A DNA stretch of 64,000 nucleotides from Malachius bipustulatus (taxonomy: Eukaryota > Arthropoda > Insecta > Coleoptera > Melyridae), in contig OU342631.1 in assembly GCA_910589415.1 (NCBI GenBank), positions 61,036,598-61,100,597 on the forward strand, read 5' to 3'. Shown here piece by piece: positions 1-11,596 of the stretch. The translations under genes were made by a program, and so were the position numbers. How positions within the stretch are numbered: the stretch's first letter is position 1; each line of letters opens with the position of its first letter. Below the pieces are notes generated by a model, which had not been told where the DNA came from, did not search any database, and was given only the letters and a program-made list of their open reading frames with translations.

Positions 1-640
1 AAAATATTAGTAGTATTATTTACCGTTATTAGTTAACCTTACTTATTATCACCAAATGTCGTTAATATAGGTACACATAATCATAAAAATTCAAAACGTC
101 AATCAGCATAACCATATAAGTACACATAATCATTAAAAATACTTATCACGATACAAAACCATTCAAAAATAAACTTCGTGCTGGTCCACGGAACCATTTG
201 TAGCCCTTTCTTTTCTCGCTCGATTTTAAATTTCAGATAACTATGTCAAAAAGAAAAAAAAAATGTGTGCGAGCAGAAGGTGCTATTCACTCTGACCCCG
301 TTTGGGTACTTTCAAATTTATTTGAACCCAAAGCAGGACAGAGGGTGTTAAAGATCTTAAAATGAAGTTACAAATTTTGTTTAAATGATCGTCTAGATAA
401 ATTTTGTCTCTAAAAGTTTCTAAAAAGCTTGACCTGCCCTACGTTGTGAAATATTTAAATTACAGGTCACACAAATACTAAAATAAAACACACACTAACA
501 ATTAACGTCAGTTAACAGTTAACAAGGAACGCCATTTTGCTACACCTTTTCTATTCAAAAATTCATTCGAAACAGATACGGAAAAGCGCACGCTACAAAA
601 TTTAGCCATGTTTACCCTCCTTAATAATAAAAATATTTCA
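1..640. other. AT-rich stretch without recognised gene
   Basis: I see no convincing reading frame, RNA gene or repeat boundary here. It is AT-rich intergenic or decayed repeat sequence lying 3' of the polymerase remnant on the minus strand. Confidence 0.5.
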
Positions 641-2302
641 AATTTTATTGATGCATTAACTCAAATTTCAAGTAGTTTTCTTTCAATCCTGTTGATTTTG
701 TTTCAGGGAAATAATTGATCGAGTCGATAAATTTGAGCTTCCCTACCGTCAGCAAAAGTAATTTGCTTGCACGTTTAATTATTTCAGGCTTCAGATCTGT
801 TTCCTCAAGCACGTGTCTAAATATAAACTGGTGATCGAATGAGCCTCCATTGTGAGCCACAACAACGATACTTTTAAAATTTTTCAGCCTCCATAGGTAG
901 TTGAAAAAGAGCTCAACAGCATTCTCGCCTTGCAGAATATGTTGCCGAATAGCTAGGAATAGACGAAGCGATTTGCTTGCCGATTTGATCGCCACGAGCA
1001 AATTTGGCGGATTTGCTCGTGCCGAGCAGCGTCGACAGATTTTTCAAGTCACACCATAAACGTCCATGCTAATCGTACGAATTATCCGTCGGAGTGGCTC
1101 ATCACATGCAAATGTGTACGTTTATGGGGAAAGTACACGATTTATCGGTCGGATTTGCGTGGCTCGTGATCTGTAGAAAATTTCAAGAGGTCGCGAGCCA
1201 TGCCTAAAATCCTTTTTTAACGCTTATACTCAGAGTGCAAGTACCTACCTAGTTGTAGTTAGTGAAAATTATTTTAAAAATATTTGATAATAATGCCACA
1301 GTATAATAATAATAACAAAAAGGGGAAACGAGCTGCTGTGAGCGTATCGCGCTAGTCTGACAGAAAAGTCTGTTCGTTTATGGCAGAAAATATTATCAAG
1401 CCGTGCCAGAGGCGTCTACGGTGCCGGCATGGCGCGCTGAGTTACCACAAATGAAGAGATTTATCTTCCGGGTTTGCTGGTGAGGATCAAATCGGCCAGC
1501 AAATCGCTTCGTCTATTCCTAGCTAATATGTCGCACTCGTTATCTCCGTAGCAGTTAAAACATTCGCTGCATCGCTGCTGGAAGACACATAGGACTGGGA
1601 TATGAACGTTCTCTCCTAGGGCGTTGACTTGATCTTGTTTGATAGATTATATCAATATCATCTATCAGTATGCAGAGATTCTACAAAGTAAGGGTTGAAA
1701 ACATAAATTTTATGATCTTGTCCAGTTTCCAGATCATAGAATACGAATAGCGTATCATCAAGCTTGGGCTTCCCTGTGTCTTTTTGCATGTGGTACAGAT
1801 GGTTCGAGGGCTTGTGTTTTTTACAAACTTTACAGAAAAACTCCCTGCAATAATGTTGGCGCCCTGCTTTGATCGTTTTTAGTCATTCTTCACACCTTTT
1901 TACGTTATCGCAGCGTGATTTACCGTTATTTCCAGATACTTTGTGATTATCCTAGCATCGTTGCCCTCTGAATCGCCAACTACAGTCTTCACATACAGCT
2001 TATCTCATTATCTATCTTTGGGCATGGGGGCCAGCGAGTACAGCAGGCTACATCTATGTTTTTCCTTGGTGTTATAAGGAACACAGCAGTCTTGGCAATA
2101 ATATATGCAACAGAACGCGGAAGTCAGACTTGTTATAACATTGTAGTGGTTGTTATGATGGATAATATTGATTCTGAGTGGGATGTCAGGTCCTTGGAAT
2201 AACACATCTCTTCCTTTTCTTCCGTAAGAATACACGACACTCTTGTATTCCTTTAGATAACGTCGAAATAACTGTAGTTCTTCAAACCCCGCTCCTTCTG
2301 CA
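640..2302 (-). pseudogene. Polinton/Maverick-type DNA polymerase B remnant (exonuclease part)
   Basis: The minus strand encodes broken pieces of a protein-primed family B DNA polymerase of the Polinton/Maverick type. In order from about 2300 downward: an N-terminal Cys/His segment (HYNVITSLTSAF, YCQDC, KEKHRC) at about 2.0-2.3 kb; CKVCKKH followed by exonuclease motif I (FYDLETGQD) near 1.7-1.85 kb; a Cys-rich QQRCSECFNC segment near 1.55 kb; and exonuclease motif II (AHNGGSFDHQF) near 0.84 kb. Pieces lie in different frames with stops, so it is dead. A 576-bp TIR element (950-1525) splits it. The polymerase palm domain is absent, and no integrase, ATPase, protease or capsid gene is nearby. 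Family assignment rests on motif order; an adintovirus-like endogenous copy is the main alternative. Confidence 0.75.
950..1525. mobile_element. Non-autonomous TIR element inserted in the polymerase remnant
   Basis: The ends are 41-bp inverted repeats, 950-990 and 1484-1525, starting TAGCTAGGAATAGACG and differing by about one base. Similarity continues more weakly inward. The 576-bp interior has no coding potential. Polymerase coding on the minus strand runs up to one end and resumes at the other (Cys-rich segment, then QHILQGENAVELF), which shows that this is an insertion. Flanks ATATGTTGCCGAA and ATATGTCGCAC are similar but not a clean target duplication. The superfamily is undetermined. 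Confidence 0.6.
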
Positions 2303-3420
2303 GGCACTTGTCCTCGGGAAGTTGGAAAGTGTGGTGTTGGATGTTTTGTGATTTGAGTGCGTATGTAATGAATTTGTGGTCTTTGACTGTTAGGAAGAAT
2401 ATTTTGATTCCCTCCTGAGTGTTTGAAGCTTGTGTGATTTGAATGTTTTGTGTTTTGATGTAACTGAAAAGGGCTTTCCAGTATTGTTTTTCGTGTAGGA
2501 TGATTGCTGGTGTTTTGAAAGTAGATGGTTTTTGAGGAGTATTTTGTGTTATTGGTTTTGGAGTGTAGGTGAGTTTTATAGAGGTGGTGGGTGTAGTGTT
2601 GCTGAAGTATGGATTTGTGTTTGTCTGTGATGTAAAGGGTAGTGGTAGATATTCATCTCCAGAGGTTTTTTTTTGAGGATTTCTGTGAATGCTTACGTCT
2701 TTTGTTTTGTACTGGTGTGTATGTTTCGCCGTCTGTGAGTAAGAAGTCAGCATCTGGTTCTGACTGTGATTGGACGTCTAATGTTTTTGTGTTTTTTAAT
2801 GATTGAATGTCAATGAGCATGTGGAAAACGAGTTCGTCTTGGTTTTCTATTGTTTTTTCCAGCTCCGTTACGAGTTTTCGGAGGCTGGAGTTCTCTTGCT
2901 GTAGATCTTCAAGGTTCTGAGAGGCAATTTTGTTGTGTTGGTGTAAGGTATTGTTTGTGTATTGATGTGAATTCAAGTTCGCAGTGGTAGGAAAAGAATC
3001 GAATGTCCGATTCCCCTCGACGGGGTGGTGTTTGCTCACTTCCACAGTAATATCTCAATGTTTTCCCCGCACAGCACGTTGTGAATCTTTACGGCTAGCA
3101 GCAGGAGGGGTGTCGGGTGACGAAGAATGCAGGAGCGAGGGGGTGTTCGTTTGGATGTTGACGCTGCGATGCGTTGTCTAGGCTCGAAACGACGATTGGT
3201 CAGGTCAGGTCAGGTATCACAAAATCAGGTGATCCAATCAGATCACTCGACTGGAATCGGATGATCCAATCAGCGCTGACTCGGGCAACAGTGAGAAGAG
3301 CAAAAAGCGGCGGGCTCTGATTGAATTTCAGAGGCGATATCGAGCACTGAAACTACCGAACTGAACTGATGGACGCCTGAATGTCGAATGGTAATAACGC
3401 TGGGAACTTCAATGTGTTAT
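2303..3420 (-). pseudogene. Family F (Jockey-like LINE) copy 1: 5' end and ORF1 N-terminus
   Basis: Two overlapping minus-strand frames (3045-2653 and 2753-2253) encode the N-terminal part of a LINE ORF1. There is a coiled-coil-like stretch (NLEDLQQENSSLRKLVTELE) followed by a pre-knuckle nucleic-acid-binding region (YWKALFSYIKTQNIQIT ... KDHKFITYALKSQ). A frameshift separates them. The 5' leader (about 3340-3420) matches the leader of copy 2 at 8685-8750. The copy breaks off at about 2302 against the polymerase remnant. The start lies directly beside the 3' part of copy 2 in the same orientation, giving a head-to-tail pair. Confidence 0.6.
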
Positions 3421-4572
3421 GAGCAAGTATTTAAACTATAGCTCGTTTGTGTGGATGTGGGGGTGCATGAGGTGGAATGGTGTTTGCGGTGGAGTGGTGT
3501 TGTCAAAGAGAGCTACTCAATGACCATGGTGTTAATTAGTGCGCTCTCATGGCGCGGAGCCTTCTTTTTGAGGGTGTTTGTGATGTCTTTTATTATGTCT
3601 TTATGCAAGTGTCTAGTAGAGTGATGTTCAGTTCTGATGAATGTGTTTGTTAGACATGAGGTATGGCGCCTCAGAAATTAGTCTCAAGAACTTGTTATGA
3701 ATAGTGTTAAATTTGTGTAGTTCTGGAGATGAAACTGTGTGCCAAGCGGCGGCGGCGTATGTAAGTGATGGTCTTACGACTTGTGTGTAGATGTGTAGTT
3801 TGTTTTTTTTATGTTAAGTAGGCTCTTTTTGTTCAGCATTGGATTAGAGTTTGTCCAATGCGCCTCTTGCTTGGCAGACATTGCTTACTCTGTAGTCTTT
3901 CCACACGAGTTTTTTGTCGTAGGTCAGCCCCACGTACTTAACTTTGGGTGACCATGGAAGCATTCTTCCTTGAAACTCCATCCTCTAGATTTCGTGTTTG
4001 CGCAGTATACCACACAGGATGGCCCGGATTTTTAAAGCGTTGATTTGGATATTTCACTGGTGGGCTCACTGTGTGATGTCGTGTAGGTATTTAGCTACGT
4101 GATTTGTTATGTGAGTTGTTACGTTTCTTATGCAGGTGATTGCTATGTCATCTGCGTACATGTAAAATTTTGTGTTCATTCCATGTTTGTTGGGATGTCT
4201 GCCGTGTAGATGTTGAACAGTTGCGGAGAGAGAGGGAACCTTGAGGAATTCTCGCCTTTGCGATGCGCTCTGTGGAGATGTTTTTGTTTACTCCTCTTCG
4301 GAATCCCTCTCGGAAGCCAAATTGTTCCGGAGGGATGATGTTGGCGTCGTGTATTATATCTTTGAGGCGTGTGATAATTATAGACTCCAACAGCTTTCTG
4401 ATGCTGGGCAGAAGACTGATGGGTCCATAGCTCTCGGCCTGGTGCGCGGGTTTCCGCTATTTGTGTATGAGGATGACGATTGACTTTTTCCACTGCCGTG
4501 GAAAAAAGTGTTGCGAAATGCATGCGTTGAATATGTCTGTGATTCTATGTATGTATTCGTCAGGGAATAGTT
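3421..4572 (-). pseudogene. Family F copy 2, RT C-terminal half and 3' region
   Basis: Minus-strand frames from about 4.57 down to 3.6 kb match the RT middle and C-terminus of family F: the FGFREG region, SPQLFNIYTADIPTN, a YADDIA box near 4.15 kb, and the LSPELHKFNTI-like thumb near 3.72 kb. Several frameshifts and a deletion between the FGFREG and STERIAKA regions make it nonfunctional. The 3' part below about 3.6 kb has no frame. It continues the copy whose 5' half is at 6627-8750; the LTR at 4573-6622 splits it. Confidence 0.65.
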
Positions 4573-5170
4573 TGTGACCAGATCCGAGCTCTCGTCTAAA
4601 TTAATTATTATTTTTATTTCTAATCAAGAGGCAGGGTTTTTAGAGACGTGATAACAGTCTTATCACGATCCGGCCGGCTATAAATACAGAGCTCGTCGAT
4701 GGAACGGGCAGTGTTCATCAGGTACTGACTGGTCGACATTCGCATCTGCTGCCTAGTGTACTGAGCTAAGGCAGTAGCAGAAGGCCTCGATTGCCGTATT
4801 GAAGTGAATCGAGAGCTCTAACATTTCTCTGCCCGTACTGAGGGCTCGGAGAAATCACTGAAGCCTCTCCGGCTGCATTGAGGTCAGGAGGAGCTCAGCC
4901 CCGGGTCCCCGTTCTCCGTATTGAGGTGCGACGGGCCACCCACGCATCTGTTGACTTGCGTTGAAGGTCTAAACACCGAGATCCAGTGATGGGCGGATTT
5001 GAACATCCCCATGCCGTTCGCTACGTATCCCGAATGAAGAGCGAACCGACACGCCAGTGAGCGCAGTGTCTTGTATACTGGCACATCGACGGTCGGAAAC
5101 CGGTAGGTCGGAAATGGCAGAGATCAACGGAAGGCGGAACCTAGAGGAACCGCCCAAGAAGGCTATATAT

Positions 5171-6517
5171 TGTTATAAAAAGTTCATTATGCTTATTTAC
5201 GTAGTAATAGTTTTTTTTTTCTTTCATGAAAAATAGTCTTTAGTTTTTGAAAAGTTCTATTGGAACAGAATATTTAGATTTGTTTGGGACATTAGATTAG
5301 AAAATAATGTAATAATAAGGTGAAATGTCATAGAATAGTTTTTGTAAAATAATTAGAATAATTAGAATAAGTTAGCTAGAGTGTATGGGAGAAATGTCAG
5401 GCATGAAATTATTAAAATTCACAATTTGGAAGAAACGAACAGCAACTCTAGTAGCAGGGAAATTGGCTGTTAGAAGAGGGAAAACATAACATGTCCAAAG
5501 AGGATTTTGTGTGTTGTACTCCAGAAGAGAAATGAATTTCATAGATGTTGATTGGAAGGAAAATACAAAAATTATCCGCTGTCATAGTGAGAAATAATAT
5601 GTTGTCAAGCAGATAACAATCGAATTTACATAGTTACAAGAAAAACTATAAATATAAAAACAACGATAATGAGAGGATTCCTAAAACACAAGTTAATCAG
5701 TGTAGATCACGAAATCATAACCAAACATCGTAAACATCGTGAACATCGTGAACATCTAGAAAAATTTCGAACATCAAGAATTTGGAAAAGAACAGAGGCC
5801 GTAGCTGACTGCAAGAAGAAACATATAGGTTAGAAGGAGAGATTTGGTTAGCTGGTAGCTGACAACTGCAATTTGATTTGGATACAGCCGTGCAGCGATT
5901 TGGCTAGCAGGCAGCTGACAATTGCAGTTTGATTTGGGTACAGCCGTGCAGCGATTTGGATTTTGCGATTTTCACATTGAAGATAGAAAAACGTAGCAGT
6001 GAATTGGATATATCCATGCAGAGATCTACATTAAAATTGCTGACACACTAACAGCAAGGCTACTAGAGTTGACTTCAAGCTTTGTTCAACAGCTGATTCC
6101 GTGGGTTATTCCTTTCGTTAACCTACGAGGGACTTCTGTCAAAAATTAATGACAGAAAGTCGGTGACGAAGAAGATTTATTAAGGGAACAAACTGTGAGT
6201 AATTTTAAGTTATTTTTAAGTTAGTTGTTGTAAGTGTTATTGTTTGGAAAATTCTTATTGTAATAAAACCCAAACAAATTTAAATTGAGTTTCAATAGAA
6301 GTTTATAGGTTATGAAAATTTTTTAAAAAAATTATAAAAAAAAAAGTACTTGAACTCACTCTGAGTCATAGAGGTCTCATACAGATTAAACTTTTATTAG
6401 TTTTTAAAAAAGAAAGGCCCCCTAAATAAATAAATTGTTTATGGTAAGAGGGAATCAAAGAGGAAAATAAATTTTCAAAAAAGAGTAGAGAAAGCACAGT
6501 CCCTGCGAACCATAACA
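5171..6517 (+). mobile_element. Nested solo LTR (inner), 1347 bp
   Basis: It starts TGTTATAAAAAG and ends CCATAACA, a perfect 6-bp terminal inverted repeat TGTTAT/ATAACA, flanked on both sides by ATAT. It lies inside the outer LTR, between its transcribed region and its AATAAA. It is AT-rich with no coding capacity. AATAAAA near 6.26 kb suggests + orientation. It contains a 2-copy tandem repeat of about 58 bp near 5.85-5.96 kb. Confidence 0.75.
5848..5962. repeat. Two-copy tandem repeat, about 58-bp unit
   Basis: The units share GCTGACAACTGCAATTTGAT and ACAGCCGTGCAGCGATTTGG with a few substitutions. It lies inside the inner LTR. Confidence 0.75.
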
Positions 6518-6626
6518 ATATATATTACTTTTAGTTTTAGGCTTTGTTATATATTTAATATTAATGTGTAAATAAATCTATTATTAACGCAAGTGTATCC
6601 TGACTGGAAAGAACCCATCACAAGTT

Positions 6627-8750
6627 TGATCTGAAAGTTGGAGATCTCGTCTCTCACTGGCGAGTTTTTGTTTTTGAGGTGTTTGATGATGTGTTTGACT
6701 TCGTACGTGTCTCTGAGTACTAGTTTCGTTGGTGGGTGTGAGTATGGAGGCTTCTACGATGGTGTGTGTGATGAGGTCTTGTAGTTCGGTGTTTGGGGTG
6801 TGGTTTATTGTTAATTGTTCTTGAAGAGGGTCGGCGAAGAGTTCAGCTTTCTCTTCGAGTGAGTGTGCTGTTTTGTGGTTGTGTATGATTTATGAAAGGT
6901 TTGATTTTTTGGCTTTCCTAAGAGCCTTTACCAGTTTCCCAAGACATGTGGTCTTGGATGTCGATGGATTCTAGGACTTTTTGCCATTCTTCGTTTCTGT
7001 GTTGTTTTATGTAATGTTTGACTAAGTTCGTGTGTTGTGTGGCTGTGGTTATGTGGTGTGGATCTCGTGTTTGTCTGGCTTTTCTGACTGCCCTGTTTTT
7101 GTCTGTGATGAGTTCTTTGATGTAATTTGGAATCTTAGGAATTTTGGTGTTATGTGTATGGTGGTTGCTTTAAGTTTGGCTGATTGTATTTGTGCGGTGA
7201 GTGTGTCAATGGCAGCTTCTATTTCCGGTGGAGTGTTGAGGCTGCCATTGATTGGTGGCGTGTTTTCGAGTGTTTGTTTTATAATGTAGTTGTTTATTTT
7301 TGTTGTTTCAGTGTTTGTGTATGAGGCGTTCGAACCCACCACTTCCGATAATACCGGGAGGTGGTCTGAAATGAGTCCGCGTAGTACTTGCATGTTTTGT
7401 ATGTGTGAAGTATTTTAAGTGAGGAAGAAATCGATGGTTGAAGGGTTTGAGCATGGACTGTAGTGTGTGGGTTCGTCAGGAATCAGAATGTTGAAGTGTA
7501 TTCGCTGAGACAGGTACTCTAGACAATTGTCTCGGTGTTCAGAAGTTTCACCTGTCCAGCTGCAGTGTCTGGCGTTGTAGTCTCCACCTAGGATGACTCG
7601 GTCGTAAGTCGTGAAAAGAGTTATGTAGGAGTTCTCATCTATCATCGAGGTTGGTTTTTTATAAATGGACCCTATTAGTGTTTTGGTTTTGTGTTGTGTT
7701 TCGATTGTGATGAGTGTGGTTTCCAAGTTTAGGGGTGTAATGACTGTGTCGTATTTGATTTGTTTGTGTATGATGCCGTGCCGCCTTTTTTGTGTTAATC
7801 TGTCATTTCTGACGATTGTGTAGTTGGGTATGAAGTATTTATGTGATGGTTTGAGAAATGTTTCTTGTATCAGGAGTATGTCGATGTCGTGTTGCTTGAG
7901 AAAATCTATGATTTTCGTATGTTTGTAATTGAGCGAGTTGGCATTCCAAGTGACTATTGTTAGTGTCATGAGTGATTAGTGTTCGGTGAGTCTGTTTTTA
8001 AGGGCATCAAGCAAGCAGTTTTCGAGGGGTTTTGTGTGTTGGGTTTGTGTTTGATCGCTGTGGGTGGGGGTGGGTTGGTGGGAGGAGTGTTGTTCGGTGT
8101 CATTTGGGCATAGGAGATCGAGGGTGTATGTAGTGTGTTTAGTGGGTTGTGAAGTGGTTTTTGGAGTGTTTATTTGAGATGGGTGTTTTGAACATTTGGT
8201 GTAGTTTGCAGGGTGAGCTCCCCCACAGTTTGCTCACTCAGCCCGAAGAGCTTTTGGCTTGACGCATTCCATGGTCTTGTGGCCCTTTGCGCACTTAAGG
8301 CTCTTGGGAGCGCCCTGCAATAATTGTGGAAGTGTCCGTATACTTGGCAGCTGTAGCATTGTGTGCAACGTGTTTTTGTTTTTACTGATTCGATGTGGAT
8401 TCTTATTCCGTCGATGTGTGTAATGTTGTATATTGTGTGTTCGTTTTCTGATAACTGTAAAGATACCATAGGGGTGTTGTCGGAACGTGTGAATCGTCGA
8501 CGCTGTTAAGTCTCACGTGGAAACCCAACTCTGTCAGTTCTTCGAACACGTCGTCGGTGATGGTGTGTTCCGAGACTCCCCTAAGGACAATGTGCAGGCA
8601 CTTGTCCTCGGGAAGTCGGAAAGTGCGGTGTTGTGTTTTGTGATTTGAGTGCGCTTGTAATGAATTTGTGGTCTTTGACTGTTAGCACTGAAACTACCGA
8701 ACTGAAGTTAACGACGCCTCAACGTCGAATGGTAATAGCCCTGCATAGCG
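6627..8750 (-). pseudogene. Family F copy 2: ORF1 C-terminus, endonuclease and RT start
   Basis: Reading from 8750 downward: a 5' leader joined to the ORF1 C-terminal part by an internal deletion of about 950 bp relative to copy 1; a zinc knuckle CYSCQVYGHFHNYC (C-x2-C-x4-H-x4-C) near 8.33 kb; then ORF2 from 7969 with the apurinic-type endonuclease motifs TWNANSL, IQETF, GGDYNARH and SDHLPV. A single in-frame stop at about 7415 interrupts the endonuclease between the IDFFLT and SDHLPV motifs. The linker and RT N-terminus follow to 6.63 kb (HLKNKN, RDEISNFQ). The order gag-like ORF1, endonuclease, RT without RNase H is that of the Jockey clade. Confidence 0.8.
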
Positions 8751-10440
8751 GGGGTACTTATATTCAGGCGCTACCCCCTCCCCTACCAGGTACCTAGCCC
8801 TTACATCATATACCCGATATTCCATCCCCACCGCCGCTCGATTATGTTTATGCTGATGGGTGCATCAAGTAATGGATCTCGGCCACCACTCTTCATATGA
8901 TTCAATTTCAGACAAAAACCGGTTTTCGGTGCAGGTAGACTGCATAGTTGGGTAGGTGGATGTGTAGGTATGCAGGTAGATCTTCGTAGTGACTATTAAC
9001 ATGATACCGGTTTTCGATGCTGGTGGGCGCGACGGATGAACATGTTCTCTGGATTAATCTCAAAGGTGCCACCGCTATCTCCGCGGGGTCATATTAGGTA
9101 TAATAAATAGCGATTAATATGACATTAAGGGATTAGGTTTTTTTAATGAGGAAATTTATATTCAGTGACACGTAAGGGTATTCATAAACAACAATTAAGA
9201 TGACATTAAAAAAAACGCAGGTGCGTCTATAAATAACAATTATTGGCTTGACAGGTTTATTGAATTCCGGACATGATTAATGACCCTAATTTGCACAAAT
9301 AATCCATTAAATTGGCAGATTTATTGCTATCATTAGGCCGGGTCAAATCCTACCGGCTCTGCATGAGGCCAGGTCTATTCGGCTAAAACTTCCCTAGACT
9401 GCAATTTTTCCCTAGATCTAGGGAAATCCGACGGACCCAGGTGATCCCCTATCTACTGCTGCAGAGCGCACTGAGATTGTGGAAAGAAAGATCCACGGAG
9501 CTCTTTGATAATCTGGTCGCCCTCCTGAACTAAGTGGCCGCGGCTCAGCCGCTTAGATTGGCGGGAAGTCCATCATTGACTAGTAGCCCTTGCCCCATAC
9601 CACCAAATGCTTCTGGAGCCTTTTTTTACCACATGTGGTGCTTAACGCACTGAGATTATGAAAAGAAAGCTCCATTGAGGATCTGGGAATCTGGTAACCT
9701 TCCTGAACCATGCGGCTGCAGCTAAACGCTCCGAGATTTATGGGAGAGTTATCACTACCCCGCGTAACTATCTCCTAAACGGAAAACAGTGCCCCATACA
9801 AATTAGACTACCATAATTCAATTGGACTTTTTTAAAAGACTTTGTTTCGCCCTTAGGTCCATAATGGTATCTAATAATATTCCAGGTTGAGTTATTTGAC
9901 CCACGGAGTTCTCTTGAGCGATTTTAAAAGAATTGGTTTCGCTTGGAATTACTTCAAAAAATAACAATTTTATTCCATTAAGATTGAGTTCCTCCATATG
10001 ATGGCCTGCTTCTTATTCAGAGTTTTAATCAGAGAACCTAAAAAATTGAGGTATTGCAAAGAAAATAACAGCAATAAAAATTTTATTCAATTTTTGTTCA
10101 AAACTTAAAATAGCTTAGTACAAATACCGCTTCTCGATCTGTCTTACAATGTAATTCAAGCAGCTTGATCTACAGTTATTTTTTAGTTTAACGTGGACTT
10201 AAGTTACAGCCGTTTATTATTCATAATCATAAAGCTCAGATAATCTTAAACCACAATACATAAATGAAAAATTTCCTGAACCTCTAAGTACCTAATAATG
10301 TACCTACAGTAAATTTCATGACAGAAAATCAACCTATATCTTAAGTTGAGCTATTTTTATTATCTTTCTTATTATTAATTTTCATCTTATTTTAATTTAT
10401 GATAAATTTTAGAAATATTTTACAAATATATAAACGCGTT
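8751..10440. other. Gene-free stretch upstream of the T-box gene
   Basis: No coding region was found. It holds a palindrome CCCTAGATCTAGGG near 9.41 kb and a diverged tandem duplication at 9463-9750 (listed separately). As the immediate 5' flank of a developmental regulator it could carry cis-regulatory DNA, but nothing in the sequence proves that. Confidence 0.5.
9463..9750. repeat. Diverged tandem duplication
   Basis: Two segments, about 9463-9565 and 9645-9750, share GCACTGAGATT, GAAAGAAAG, ATCTGG and CCTTCCTGAACCATGCGGC-like blocks in the same order with roughly one quarter of bases changed. Each ends in a GGGA(A/G)AG-like block. Confidence 0.6.
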
Positions 10441-10482
10441 AAAAACCAAAATTAACTGCTTTTCAACAACATATTTTTTTCT

Positions 10483-10515
10483 TATATAAACTGTAGTCAG
10501 AGAACGTGATTTAGT
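10483..10515 (+). promoter_or_regulatory. Possible core promoter of the T-box gene
   Basis: TATATAAA at 10483-10490 is followed about 30 bases on by an initiator-like TTAGTG with A at 10513, about 160 bp before the ATG. A pyrimidine-rich stretch ending in AG at 10666-10667 could instead be a 3' splice site, which would place the promoter further upstream. This is inference only. Confidence 0.25.
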
Positions 10516-10674
10516 GGTACCTACTGAAATTAGGTTGATATATTTTATTTAGTAGTTTGGAACTTTAAGCGTCGGATGCAGAACCTGCTGACGATTCCCA
10601 TGCATAACTTATTTTCAATAACGGTATTATGAATAATGGACATTGACTAAATGCGACTGTTTTTTAGGACTGTT

Positions 10675-10835
10675 ATGGCCCAGCATATCCTTTCGGCTGT
10701 GGAATCGGAAATCACTTCTGGAAAAACTAAAGGCGACCCAACAGAAAGAGATCTTTCGGTGACCCTAGATGACAGAGAACTTTGGATTAGGTTCCAGTGC
10801 TTTACCAATGAGATGATAGTCACCAAAAGTGGAAG
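10675..10835 (+). CDS. byn: Brachyury/brachyenteron T-box gene, first visible coding exon
   Basis: Encodes the N-terminus and the start of the T-box: MAQHILSAVESEI, then DPTERDLSVTLDD, LWIRF and TNEMIVTKSGR. ATG 10675 is chosen because MAxxHILSAVE is the conserved Brachyury N-terminus; the upstream in-frame ATG at 10651 would add eight residues with no family match. The exon ends AG|GTAAGT at 10835, phase 2. Brachyury is a nuclear sequence-specific transcription factor; in insects the orthologue patterns hindgut and caudal visceral mesoderm. The whole-domain match points to Brachyury rather than other T-box subfamilies. Confidence 0.9.
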
Positions 10836-11305
10836 GTAAGTTGACTCAATAATCTCACTATTAAGACTGATAGTAAAGTTAATCAATGTGACCTAGTTAT
10901 ATAACTTGGAATGTTAAAAAAGAATATTCGTTCAATTTTAGAAAGTTGAATTGGAAAATAAATAACCTTATTGAATGAAGTTTGAGTTTGTTTAACTAAT
11001 AAATTTAAACTACAGTATAATCAAAGAAAATAGTTAGCAGATGATTATCACAGGATTAGCAACAATGGTCTGTGAATTTTTAGTTAACGTAATATTTTAT
11101 TCAGTAATATTTATCAAATTAACACATACTTGTTGTAATAATTGGACAAGTCTGAAGGTTACCGTTTATTTGCCTATGACGTAATCAAAATTAATTGTCG
11201 CCTGTAAAAATATCTTCAATAATTGAAAAGTTTATTACGAGACGCTTTCAAATACTTTGATGAATCTTCTTAGCATGATATGCTCATTTTTTGAATGACT
11301 TTTAG

Positions 11306-11534
11306 GCGAATGTTTCCTGTAGTAAAAGTAACAGCCCAAGGCTTAGATCCAAAAGCAATGTACACAATTCTTTTAGAATTCGTACAAATTGATCCTCATC
11401 GTTGGAAATACGTAAATGGAGAGTGGGTTCCGGGCGGCAAGGCCGAAACTGCTCCTCCAAATCCTATTTACATGCACCCTGAATCCCCAAATTTCGGAGC
11501 ACACTGGATGAAAGAATCTATCTCATTTGCCAAG
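11306..11534 (+). CDS. byn: Brachyury T-box gene, second visible exon
   Basis: Acceptor TTTTAG|GCG at 11306 completes the split Arg codon and continues [15 protein letters not shown]. The exon carries the T-box core: [41 protein letters not shown] and SISFAK. These residues include the conserved dimer and DNA-contact regions of the family. The donor AAG|GTAGGC at 11534 is phase 0. The intron before it is 470 bp, the one after it 62 bp. No frameshift or stop is present, and conservation is high, so the locus looks functional. Confidence 0.93.
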
Positions 11535-11596
11535 GTAGGCTTAGATATTTCTGTACATATATAGGTATTTATAACAGGTATGTTAATGTTTTACAG

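Larger units (their letters stand above)
4573..6622 (+). mobile_element. Solo LTR (outer) inserted in family F copy 2
   Basis: The LTR begins TGTGACCAG and ends CCCATCACA (TGTGA/TCACA terminal inverted repeat) and is flanked by the direct repeat AGTT (4569-4572 and 6623-6626). Removing it rejoins family F exactly as in the uninterrupted copy around 22.78 kb. A TATA box (TATAAATA, 4679-4686) and a polyadenylation signal near 6.57 kb set a + orientation. The LTR proper is about 700 bp; the rest is a nested second LTR. No gag or pol remains. Confidence 0.8.

Noticed and set aside
10647..10886. Minus-strand frame over the first T-box exon
   Set aside because: Antisense shadow of a strongly conserved coding exon.
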